Of a stretch of 64,000 nucleotides of DNA, positions 20,566-30,302 are shown piece by piece. A program made the translations under genes and the position numbers. Location of the stretch: the NCBI GenBank assembly GCA_030374805.1, contig JARGSG010000258.1, forward strand, positions 124,001-188,000, read 5' to 3'. The notes under the pieces are model-generated. The model ran no database searches, was not told the origin of the DNA, and saw nothing but the letters and a program-made list of their open reading frames with translations. Source of the DNA: Gracilaria gracilis. Lineage: Eukaryota; Rhodophyta; Florideophyceae; Gracilariales; Gracilariaceae. Within the stretch, counting starts at the first letter, position 1, and every line of letters starts with the position of its first letter.

Positions 20566-23500
20566 ATGCAGTCTGTTCTGACTTTTTCAGAGCTTCTCTC
20601 TGTTGTTGAGAGGCTAGAGATTACGGTGAACAAGTTCTTCCAGCGCAAAGACATTGCTCACGACAACGTCCACACTCTGCGACGATTAGAGCGCAAATAC
20701 AATGACGCTATTAATCTGTGCCGAGAACTGGAAGCTGTTTCGGATACGGATCGAATCACGGACGTTACATTGAAGCACCATCACGCCACTTTGGAAGACA
20801 ACTGCGAAACTCTGCGTAAACTCCATGCGGATGTGGATCATGCTACCATGGTGAGACGCGTGAGGCGGATGAAACAAATTCTGGAGCGGTGTGAAACGGA
20901 TGTTGAGGAGTTCTTTGAGTTCCTGAACAACAATGTCGCCCTAACTCTCAAGGAGGAATCCAGTGTACAATTAGAAGTATACTTCGCAGATATTAATGTT
21001 CCGAGCAATCCGCCACGACTCACGCTAGATTATAGCACAGCGTCGACGTGCGAAGGAGAACTAATGAAGGCAATTTTTGGCGATAGCGAGGGGCGAGTAG
21101 TTGCTGTGGTGGCATCTGGTCAAGGTGGTGTTGGGAAAACATGCGCTCTACGCGGACTTGCAGCAGTACCTGAGGTGAAAGAAAGATTCCCCGGAGGGAT
21201 ACTCTACATTCAACTTGGTTACGATAAGAAGCTGTCCGATATCATAGAAGGTATTGCCATCATTGTTGGGCGTACGGGGGGCTCAACTCTTGCACGGAAA
21301 GTGAGAGCGACCAAGACGCTTAAAGAGGCATCGGACAAAGCTTGCAGGTGGTTCAGGCGGCATAAGTGTCTGTTTCTGATCGATGATATCTGGTGGGTGA
21401 ATGGCATCGACTCAGATGTTTTTAATATGCTGGGGACAATGGTGAACGAAGACAGTCGATTGGTGTACACCACGAGAGACAAGCGTTTTCTGAGTGACAC
21501 AGATATACCAGTGATGTTTGAGGTGAAAGAAAGTCATTGTGAGCTCGCACGACGAATGTTATGGAGACATGCTGGGTTTGATGGAGAGGATAATCTTGAG
21601 GGGGAAAACCAAGAGGAATTCGAGGCTATTCTTGAGATGTGCCAGGGGCTACCGCTTGCATTTGGCATTGCTGGAGGTTCCGTGTTGAAGAATACATACA
21701 AGAAGCGGGCGAGTGAGCGACAAAGCGCGTGGTCAGACTTTTACAGGGATCTACTGGACAACCGAACGGATTTATTCGAGGTTAAAGTTTCACGCTATGG
21801 TTCCCTGCCTAAAATAGTGGAAACGTCCCTTCAAGTATTGGAGAAGGAGGACCCCGGTGTGAAGTTTGATGAAAAGTTTCGAGCGCTGAGTGTCGTTGAG
21901 AAGAAGCAAGAGGTTCCGCTTTCCATGTTACAAAGGTTATGGGGTTTGGAGAAACGGGATGAAGCGGAGAAGGTTGTCGAAATGCTGTTTGATGTTTCAG
22001 TAGTACAAATACGGCGAGAGGGTAATGTGATTTTGTTACAGCTGCACGATCTGGTGTTGGATATCGCGAGGCGGAAGGCGGAGGAGAGGGAGGAAGCGAA
22101 AGGATTCTTCAAGAATCTGGTGGATAACTACACTGGTTATGAGCGTGAGATAAGAAATGCGTCGTGCAAGAACATATCCGGGAACGAGGGTGGTGGAAGA
22201 GGAGATAAGGGCAAGATATGGGTTGGAATATGGAAGGGAATGAAACTGCGGCGGTTGGGTACGAGAAATGGTGAGGACCATGAAGTTGTGGAAAGTGAAG
22301 CAGGGAAAGAAGAGCACCAAGTGCGCATTGCATGGTGGGATACGGAGGACGACGGATATATTCACGATAATCTTTGCAGGGTACTTTCTAACGCAGGATA
22401 CGAAGATGAATTGATGTGGCTATTGTCAAAGCCGCAATGGATTGTTAAGCGCATGCAGAGGGGTGGTTTCTACGAGGTGGAACGAGATCTGGAGTGCGGG
22501 AAAACAGCTTTGCGTCACGCACGCGTTGATGAACGGAAACACTTGAAATCCCTTGAAATGGTTGGGAAGGCAGCGCGGATGAGTTGGACCTATGTGAACG
22601 AGAATAGAGGTGAGGCATGGTTTCAACTTTACGGACGTTTATTGTGGTATGCAGAGCAATGCGAAAGAACTAAGGAATTTGTTGAGGAAATCGAACGTTG
22701 TGCACCGAGGCCGTGGGTGAGAGCTTCGGTTGGGTTCTTGGAGCCTGCTGGTGGTGCATTAGAAGAAGTGATACGATGTCCCGGGCACATTATGTGTCTA
22801 TCCCAGGATGAAGCTGATGTTTACGCTTTGTGGTATAAAGTTACAGGTAACCGAAGAATGGGGGTGACAAGCTACAATCTTAAAAGTGGCGTTCAGAAGA
22901 ATAGATATCTAAGCATGCAGGGGTACGATAACGAATGGGTTCAAGATGTGGAATGTGGTGCGTTCTCAATTGATGCTCAGCTGCTGCTTACAGCACATGG
23001 GAACGGAAGAGGTGTGGTGTGGAACTGGAAGACAGGTGAGGCGGTGCGGATATTCGACGGTCCCTCCTCCGGCTTTGGGCGCTCTTTGGCATTCAGTGGT
23101 GTCGCGAATCGGTTTCTCTCCGGGAATTGTACGGCAGTGAGCGGAGACGGGACTCGATTTGTCAGTGGGTCTGATGACCGGACCGTTCGAATGTGGAACG
23201 CGTTCAATGGAGAGTGGGTTGGAAAGCCCCTTCTCGGTCATACGGGTGCGGTGCGATGTGTGGCGACGAACAAGGACGGGACTCGCGTAGCATCTTGGTC
23301 GGAGGACATGACAGTTCGAGTGTGGAACTTTCTGAATGGAGAGTCGGTGGTGAACGAGACTGTGGAATTGGTGACCGGTCTGGCACTGAGTGCAGACGGG
23401 ACGCGAATGTTGTCTGGGTGTTCCTACGGCACAGTTCGATTCTGAGACGCGCTTAGTAGTGGAGAGGCCGTGCGTGTGCCCCTCTCGGGTCATAAGGGCT

Positions 23501-24249
23501 ATGTAACTTGTGTGAGTCTGAGCGCAAACGGGAGTCGAGGGTTTTCGGGGTCTATCGACGGTACAGTTCGGATCTGGGACGGTCTCAGTAGCGCGGTAAT
23601 TGGAGGAACAACAGGAGATGGTGCTAGTCTCCACAGCCGGGAGGTGACGTGTGTGGCGATAAGCGCAGACCGGACTCGAATTGCGACCGGGTCTGGCGAC
23701 AGGACAGTTCGTGTGTGGGACGCGCTCAGTGGAGAAGCAGTTGGAAAGCCTTTCCATCACAGACGTTGGATTTATTCTGTGGTCATGAGCACGGACGCGA
23801 ATCGAGTAGTCTCTTTGTCCGGGCGGACAACAGTTCAAGTATGGGACGTGTGCAGCGGAAAAGCCGTCAGTGCACCATTCGAACACAAAAGGACAGTGTT
23901 GCAGGTTGGGGTAGATGCGCACGGTTTGCAAGTGGTGTCCTATGAAAAAGGTCAATATCCATCCGAACCAGATGTCGTTGTCCGCAGGGTGTGGGACGTG
24001 GCTCTTGGGGAGTGTGTCATGACTTCTAGAGCTACGGGAGATGCGACCTCTGACGACCCGGCGTTGTTGTGGTCTACGAATCGGTTCTACGCGGCGAACG
24101 AGCAATTCGACAAGAGTCGCCGCGTCGCAGACGACGGACACTGCAACGCGAGTGACGTTGTGCTCGCCACCGCCGAGCAGAGCGTGCTTCGTGTGGGCGA
24201 CGTGCTATTTTCTGAGAAAAATTTCTCAAGTTGTAAAATATTGCGTTGA
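20566..24249 (+). CDS. NB-ARC/WD40 (NLR-like STAND) protein with in-frame TGA
   Basis: The ATG at 20,566 opens a frame of 959 codons to TGA (23,443-23,445). The same frame continues uninterrupted for 267 more residues, so the ancestral product was about 1,227 residues. Residues 1-130 are helical, with heptads. The NB-ARC ATPase follows: P-loop GQGGVGKT (185-192), Walker B LFLIDD (D273-D274), a TTRDKRF sensor segment, and GLPLA (361-365). A helical and winged-helix region and then a WD40 propeller from about residue 770 complete it, with blades marked by DxTVRxW. The TGA replaces a WD40 Trp codon in mid-propeller, so the truncated form would lack about half the blades. STAND NTPases of this plan (Apaf-1-like) act as ligand-triggered oligomeric switches in death and immunity; that role here is inference. 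Either a recent pseudogene, a truncated active form, or a readthrough product. Confidence 0.85.
23443..23445 (+). other. In-frame TGA at a WD40 tryptophan codon
   Basis: The context is GTTCGATTC-TGA-GACGCG, in a blade that elsewhere reads TVRxWDA. The remnant copy at 6,734-6,736 (minus) keeps TGG at this codon. No frame change occurs at this point. TGA is a normal terminator in other genes here, so recoding of the code is unlikely. Confidence 0.9.
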
Positions 24250-24948
24250 TCCACCAAAAGACATGGCCCAAGCCTACGCGATACGAAGGTAGATCGGTAC
24301 CGTAAAGCTTGTCTATCAGTGTACAGACTAGACTATATATTGCTGAAATGTTGCTTCCCCCACCATTCGCCATTCTTTCCCATCCTTCGCTATCCTTCCC
24401 AATCCTTCCTTTCTTGCTCCGGCATCGCGAACCTCGATTCTTGCCGGCAACCCACTTCTTCCCTGACGCATGATGTATGTTATAATTAAACCTAGTTCCA
24501 CAACTCAATCTATGAATGATAGCGAGAACTAAGTCATCATCATAAACCATTTTAACCATTAATCATAATGTACTAGGCGGTGCTCTTGGGTGCGCGATCA
24601 AACTTGAACTACGTAGGTTAGTTCGGACTTTTGTTGCATTCCTTAGAAGTAGACAACCATGATTTATGCAATCTGTTCAGGGTACTTGACGAGATTCATA
24701 CGACTACACAATGGTTTCTCAGGCATCGATCATTTATATGTATCGCAATACTCTCCATTCTAAATTACCATAGATACCTGTATTACAGAGAGAAGTTCGA
24801 GAAAAATACCGTCCGTTTTCATTTTGAATAGGGTGAGCTTCATTTTACGTTTTCACAAACATTTTACTACAACATACTTCTAGACTACTTTAGACTACTT
24901 CGTATACATTCTTAAACTATTACAACCAACTAGCACAGTCTCACTTGT

Positions 24949-25496
24949 CTAAGTTGTTCTTGGTTTTTTGGGAGATGACTTCGGAGGAAGAGGTGGTTTG
25001 AACCCATTCTTCATTAGAAGAATCCGCCTCTCTAATTCGTCCAAATCAAACATACCGTTTTCGTCTGCATCTGCACCAGCTGCTTTCAGACACCGAACAT
25101 GGGCCCCCATCAGTTTTTCGAAAAGAAACTCCGTTTCACATTGTCCCCTTTCCAGTGCCTGCAGGTCATCTTCAAGCTCACACATGTACTCTGCCTTTCG
25201 CGTAAGGCAGTGGTCACTCTACGCACCAGATTGTATATATTCCCATCCCCATCATGGTCACCCCTCTGCCGCACTCCTAACACTTTCACCAGATCTAGAA
25301 GAATGTGTCTTTCGGACACAATATTCCAGTGATTGTTCCGTAGTAGAACCTCCATTTCTTCTCTTTTGCTCCAGTTATCTGGGGAGGAAGAACAACGGGG
25401 GTCAGGATTCTTCTTTTTGTTCTTTCGGAACAACTGGGAGCCCGCGCCGAAGGAAACAGCGAAAGTTGTCACCCAAATAGAAATGATTCCAATCAT
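24949..25496 (-). pseudogene. EF-hand coiled-coil gene, copy 3, frameshifted
   Basis: This is about 93% identical to the intact gene at 4,734-5,285. One G is missing in the run that reads AAAGGGCAGAG in copy 1 and AAAGGCAGAG here (plus strand about 25,193-25,195), after codon ~105. The frame then ends early, while the canonical EF-hand loop (DADENGMFDLDE) and Pro-rich tail remain open in the other frame (24,949-25,185). The start ATG (25,496) and promoter element are intact. It could yield a truncated anchor plus half of the coiled coil without the EF-hand. A sequencing error cannot be excluded. Confidence 0.8.
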
Positions 25497-25609
25497 TTTG
25501 TCTGATATTGCGCCGTTAGCTCTGGTGTTTACCTCCAAGTGTTTTGATGAGCTTCGAACAAAAATGGAGACACTAGATGATGGGAAATGCGGCTATAGTG
25601 GAGGCCCCA

Positions 25610-25620
25610 CAGCTTAAATA
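25610..25620 (-). promoter_or_regulatory. Core promoter element, EF-hand gene copy 3
   Basis: TATTTAAGCTG on the minus strand, at the same distance to the ATG as in copy 1. Confidence 0.55.
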
Positions 25621-25799
25621 CATTATTGGCACTTCCTGAAATGGAAACATTATGGTTGAAGAAGATTTCTTGGCGGCGCGTGAATCTCTGTACATTGAAT
25701 TGTGGAAGACCAGAAAAGCGAGGTAATTCTGAAGAAAGAGAGTTCTTCTCTTGTAATTCATTGAATGGTACTACAGAAAGACGACTGAGAGACAACTTA

Positions 25800-27060
25800 G
25801 AATCAAATGTAACCTAGAGTGAAGAAGAATGTACCCATTTTTGGTGCTTTCGATGGACAACTAGCACATAGATGCAAAGATACCCTGTTGACACTCAGAC
25901 CAGCAACGCATGACTCTACAAGAAGAGAAAGGGGGATAGAACTTCATTTTTGGTTATTTCTTGTGATATTAAGAGTGCGTTTGAAAGAAACCTATAAGTA
26001 TAAAAGCTTTTTGACAAGAAAGTGAAGGGAGTGTTGTGAACATCAGTAAAGATTCAGTAAAGATTCGTTGGACTCTTTTGTGCTAGACCTGATTCAAGCC
26101 ATGTTTTTTTCTTCGCGTCCGACCTATGCGTGAATAGCAATATCTACTTTCGCTGCACCATCAGGCTTCTCTATGAGGTAGCTACCTGTACACTATGTTC
26201 AAGATCGTTTGGAGCAAGTCGCTTTGAGTGGGCGAAACTCATACAGCCTCTCCAAATAGTTCCTGTCGAAGACAGGCATTGTACGAACAAACATGAGCTT
26301 ATTGGTTTCAGTTCTGCATCATAGTAAAGACCAAACATGATAGCAGCTCTGACTCTCACTTGCGCAGCGATGAAACTTGTCTCCAGGGTCCTAGTAGTCA
26401 CACCCTTCATCTTCGAAGTCTTCATAGAACTGCGTCTTAAACTATTTAGAATAAACTAGATAACACAATCAATTCCCCATCTTTCTGTGAACTGTTCAAA
26501 CTAATGCACATTTGTTTGAGTTTCTCAGCTATTTCGAACGATAGTTTAAAACCAAATTTTTATGAACGCATCAAGAAAGCCAATCAATTTGACCAACCCT
26601 ATAGTTTATCCAAAAGTGAAATTCATGACGCTTATTGAAAGTTCACACGATTGAGATACACGACGAGGGCTCTCTCTAGACTAGCTGGCCTTCAATAATT
26701 ACGAATTCTGTAACGGTCGTTGGTAAACCTGAACCGTGTTCGCAGAGCTTATTATATTTGACGCTCTCCTTCACTCTCTCCCGCAACTGCGGCTGCTGAA
26801 GTCTTTTGATGTGTCTATGTCTATTCGATTTTAAATCGAAACGTGTTCACTTCGATAGTAGAACACCGGTTGTACTCTGTGGCGACCATGATAGTCACCA
26901 TTAGATGGGGCCAAGGTGGTCAATGTGTACGGTGTAAGAAAGACGCGATTCGGCTCCTCAATTATCTAATTGGGTTTAGAAAGTCTTGTCCCATCATGTG
27001 CTGTGACGAGCCAATTCTATCCAAAAGTCTAATATGGTTCACCTGTTGGGGCTAGATTCT
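25800..27060 (+). other. Cassette spacer, copy 3
   Basis: This is the counterpart of 3,194-4,420, with the same three small frames now on the plus strand and a TATA-like TATAAGTATAAAAGC near 25,995. The third frame is shortened by an indel at about 26,315. It supports at most a small transcript. Confidence 0.3.
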
Positions 27061-27187
27061 CGTAGTAGTAGAGTTGCAGATTCAAAGTTTCCGAGAAAGG
27101 GCACTTGCAAGACTTCTGCTGCCAGTCACTTGTGTGAACTTCACGCTGTGAAGCGGTATGGTAGACCTCCTCGTTCGGCGTAATTCA

Positions 27188-27868
27188 TTAGACCTGGTCA
27201 CCGCCCGCGCCACCAGCGCCACCAATACCATACGCTCCAACAAGCTGTCCGACGCCACCATTTCCTCCATTGCCTCCAACGTATCCATTGCCTCCATCTC
27301 CACCATACCCACCAATTCCGCCTAACCCAAAGTCCCCGTACAGCGCTCCTACCCCGCCATTTCCACCATTCCCTCCAAACCCAAACAACGCATCGCCCCC
27401 GTTACCTCCTTCCCCTCCGAATCCTCCAATTCCATCGTCCCCGACCAACAATCCGGACCCTCCATTTCCACCGTTACCTCCGCTCCCCAGGAAAAAACCC
27501 CCGTCACCACCATCACCACCAGCGCCACCGGCGCCACCATATCCATACTCTCCATAAAGCGCTCCCGCTCCACCGTTTCCTCCTTTGCCTCCGTCTCCCA
27601 ACAGAATCGCGTCTCCACCTCTTCCTCCTACCCCACCGATTCCCCCGATTCCATAGTCACCACTTAGAATACCGTTTCCTCCATCTCCTCCGTTCCCACC
27701 ACCCAGACCCCCATTCCCTCCCGCACCTCCATATCCGCCAATTGCAAAATCCCCCATTATGATACCATCTCCTCCTCGACCTCCGTTTCCTCCCTTCTGA
27801 TGGATAGATGGAACGACAGTGGCATGCGAGACGCAAACGGAAAGAGCGAAAGCGAGGATGAACTTCAT
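27188..27868 (-). CDS. Secreted glycine-rich repeat protein, copy 3
   Basis: The product is 226 residues from ATG 27,868. Signal peptide and repeat modules are as in copies 1 and 2. Differences: a three-residue shorter C-terminal GAGG run, and changes inside modules such as YGGFGG to YGGAGG. The frame is fully open even though the adjacent EF-hand gene is frameshifted and the NLR-like gene has a nonsense codon. Length changes are all multiples of three. That pattern suggests the glycine-rich gene is still under selection, or is homogenised by conversion between copies. Confidence 0.88.
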   Translation of the reverse strand: MKFILAFALSVCVSHATVVPSIHQKGGNGGRGGDGIIMGDFAIGGYGGAGGNGGLGGGNGGDGGNGILSGDYGIGGIGGVGGRGGDAILLGDGGKGGNGGAGALYGEYGYGGAGGAGGDGGDGGFFLGSGGNGGNGGSGLLVGDDGIGGFGGEGGNGGDALFGFGGNGGNGGVGALYGDFGLGGIGGYGGDGGNGYVGGNGGNGGVGQLVGAYGIGGAGGAGGDQV

Positions 27869-27970
27869 GGTTGAGGTGGGAGAAAAGACTTTGGTTGCAG
27901 TGCTGGAAGTCGAAGTCGATGAGGTTGAGGTGTTGGTTTAGAAGCTCTGAAGAATGTAGGATAGGATCTG

Positions 27971-27979
27971 CTTTATATA
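27971..27979 (-). promoter_or_regulatory. TATA box of glycine-rich gene, copy 3
   Basis: TATATAAAG on the minus strand, about 105 nt upstream of the ATG. Confidence 0.7.
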
Positions 27980-28257
27980 CGGGATTTAGAGCGGACACAG
28001 AATCATCATTACTTGTGATACAGTCGTACCCTTGTAGTTAGAAAACAACGGACTCCCAGATTCACAGCCTGCATTCCGTGTTTGGCATAACGGACTTCAA
28101 TTCGTACAGCCACCGAGTGCCTGGAACTTTGGGTGTTTCTGAGAAATCCAGAGTATGGTGAGCTGCACAGATCTGTAGGATATGTGGTGCCCACAGTTAG
28201 TGATTAGATCTTTGGAGGTGGTGGGTTGCTGTAACCCACCGCATATCTACACATCGA

Positions 28258-28273
28258 ATGTTCCATGGAACAT
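28258..28273. promoter_or_regulatory. 16-bp palindrome upstream of glycine-rich gene, copy 3
   Basis: ATGTTCCATGGAACAT, identical to copies 1 and 2, with the GGTGGGTT inverted repeat beside it. Confidence 0.35.
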
Positions 28274-28599
28274 GTTCACTTGGCAGTACAAGTAATGAGG
28301 TAAGCGCTATCCCAGAACAGGAAAAGGATACTTGGGTAGTGCTACCCAGCCACCCATGTGTACAGTACTCATTTGTTCAGTTTCGTGTTGGCGCTCCTTC
28401 TCTATCAGCACCCTATACATACGCCACTCTAAAGCCTTGGGTGGACTGCCGAGAAGTTCTAATCATTTGAGATGGGGAGCAGAAGTTTGCTTTACTGGTC
28501 CATACACAACGGTAACTCTCTTTGGACCCGTCAACCAAACTGCAACACAGGAGTGCACGTGCAACACAAGTTGGAGCTGATCATCAAACCGTGCCGCAG

Positions 28600-28627
28600 A
28601 CAGCTCACTCATAACAGCTCACTCATG
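28600..28627 (-). repeat. 14-bp tandem repeat, 2 units
   Basis: Two units of yATGAGyGAGCTGT (reverse strand). This is the shortest version of the cassette's tandem repeat. Confidence 0.9.
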
Positions 28628-28683
28628 ACTTTAGCAATGCCGGTGCAAGATATACCTCCGTCCTTGTGAGACCATATCCATGG

Positions 28684-29190
28684 CTATGGCTTTGTCCTCA
28701 ATTGTTCGAATTCAGCACGTAGTGTACATGTACATAACACCTCTCCGTCCTTCCATGATCTTCCTGAATGCTGGGTTCCTACTCTCATTGTTTTGTACCG
28801 CAAGACATGTAGCGTACGACATGAGCCAAAATGCATTGGACGACGTAGGTTACTGCCATCAAGAATGGCGATACAGTTTCGAGTCGAGTCGTGTCGTAGA
28901 ATTTGCGAACACAGCAACAAAAACGACTTCCAGGCTTCTAACACTCCTCTCCACCCACGCTCCACCAACACCGCCAAACCGTTTTCCACCGCCTCTCCAA
29001 CTTTCCAAACAGCGTCGAACATGCCCTTCTTTCTCCAACACTGCTTCAGCTTCAACTGTTGCTCCCTCTGCAGTGCCTCCAATCCCTCCTCCTCAATCTT
29101 CCACGATACAATATTTCCAGACGCCACACTCGGCAGGTGGCTCCGACGCTGACGTGGAACTCTCTTCTGTTGGCGCTTTGCCAGTTCTAT
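28684..29190 (-). pseudogene. Decayed ORF of the cassette, copy 3
   Basis: The frame is open for 168 codons and is the longest of the three copies, but the ATG of copies 1 and 2 is ATA here (29,188-29,190). An upstream TAG shortly before it prevents an earlier start. The sequence has helical character (CWRKKGMFDAVWKVGEAVE, then LEAWKSFLLLC). Translation could start only at internal Met codons. No family recognised. Confidence 0.4.
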
Positions 29191-29779
29191 CTCGCAGTCA
29201 TCCTAAATGCTCCATCGCAAGCCCTTACCACTTCAACCCATTTCACTGCCTCTGAGTCCAGTGGTGGTGCAGACTTAGCAGGCCTCACTAAACCACGAAA
29301 CAACCTTGTACCGATGCTCTTCGAAGAGGCTCCATCTCCTCCCGTGGTGGCCTGGATTGGGTCAAGACGTTTACCATTTCTTCTCGTTCCTACACGTCCA
29401 GCAGCCATGCACCCACCCATTCACACCTCCATGGGGTACCGTTGGTAGCTAATGGTCCCGTTCGTTTTGGGAAACCCTGAATAAAACATCATTGATAAAG
29501 TGGCTACTACTGTACTTTCGTCTCGCTTGGAGGTTCTCATTTAAATGGAATCCTTGCTGTATAGGCTACGATTTTGTGTGGTTTGCTGGTTCGTGGCGAC
29601 CAATTCATTCGACGAATATCCATCCATTTTGAGGACATGGCATGAATTGGGTCATCAACTCGGCGGAAGAGAGGAACAAACGAAATGGTCTCACCTAGAG
29701 TTTCGGTGAACATTTTTTCAAATGACGACGCCTCCATGCCAGGAAATCCTTACCTTATACTCTGTTGACTCAACGAGCG

Positions 29780-30163
29780 ACGTTTGCAACAGAGTGCACT
29801 TACGAAGCTGAGTATAAGCTGACAGCGAGTGGTGTTGGACTGGCAAGAAGTGGCCCGTACTGCCAGGAAATGCAAGTTCTCGTCCAGGGTGCGTACAGGT
29901 CTCACTTGGAGAGTGATGCGGCGCACACTTCAACCTAGTCTAACGGTTACTTTTGCACAGGTCTGGAAGGCGGCACTGTTCCCGCCAATCCAATTGTTGT
30001 CTGACACGCAACGCAGGCTGTATTCGCTGCTGACGGCGAGCCGACGCTCCGCTTCACCCCTTAAATTAGAGAATAGACGTAGATGCTGACCCTCCTTCTT
30101 CGAGGGGGTATCGAATATCAGTCGGTAAAGACGACCATAGTGCGCAACGATTGTCAAAACGTT
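29780..30163. other. 379-bp segment present only in the inverted cassette
   Basis: The segment is flanked by direct repeats ACGTT (29,780-29,784 and 30,159-30,163). Unit 2 has a single ACGTT at the equivalent site (near 7,520) and lacks the rest. This fits insertion of a small element with 5-bp target-site duplication, or loss by 5-bp microhomology in unit 2. I see no convincing terminal inverted repeats or coding capacity. It lies between the TATA box of the CaaX coiled-coil gene and the decayed ORF. Confidence 0.6.
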
Positions 30164-30180
30164 AGTACACAAGAAAAGCC

Positions 30181-30188
30181 TATAAAAG
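30181..30188 (+). promoter_or_regulatory. TATA box of CaaX coiled-coil gene
   Basis: TATAAAAG lies 122 nt upstream of the ATG. It is preserved upstream of the truncated copy (7,495-7,502, minus). Confidence 0.65.
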
Positions 30189-30302
30189 ACTGGCTTCGGA
30201 GTACTCCAGTTTCTATCTCTACTCTGATAGCACTTTGACAAATAACAAGCCATAACGTCATCCATTGCCGTTCACCGTTTTTCTTTTATCTTTTTGTTCA
30301 AC

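Noticed and set aside
23443..23445. TGA read as tryptophan (altered genetic code)
   Set aside because: TGA ends other genes here, such as the MADS-box gene and glycine-rich copy 2, and all other Trp positions in well-conserved genes are TGG.
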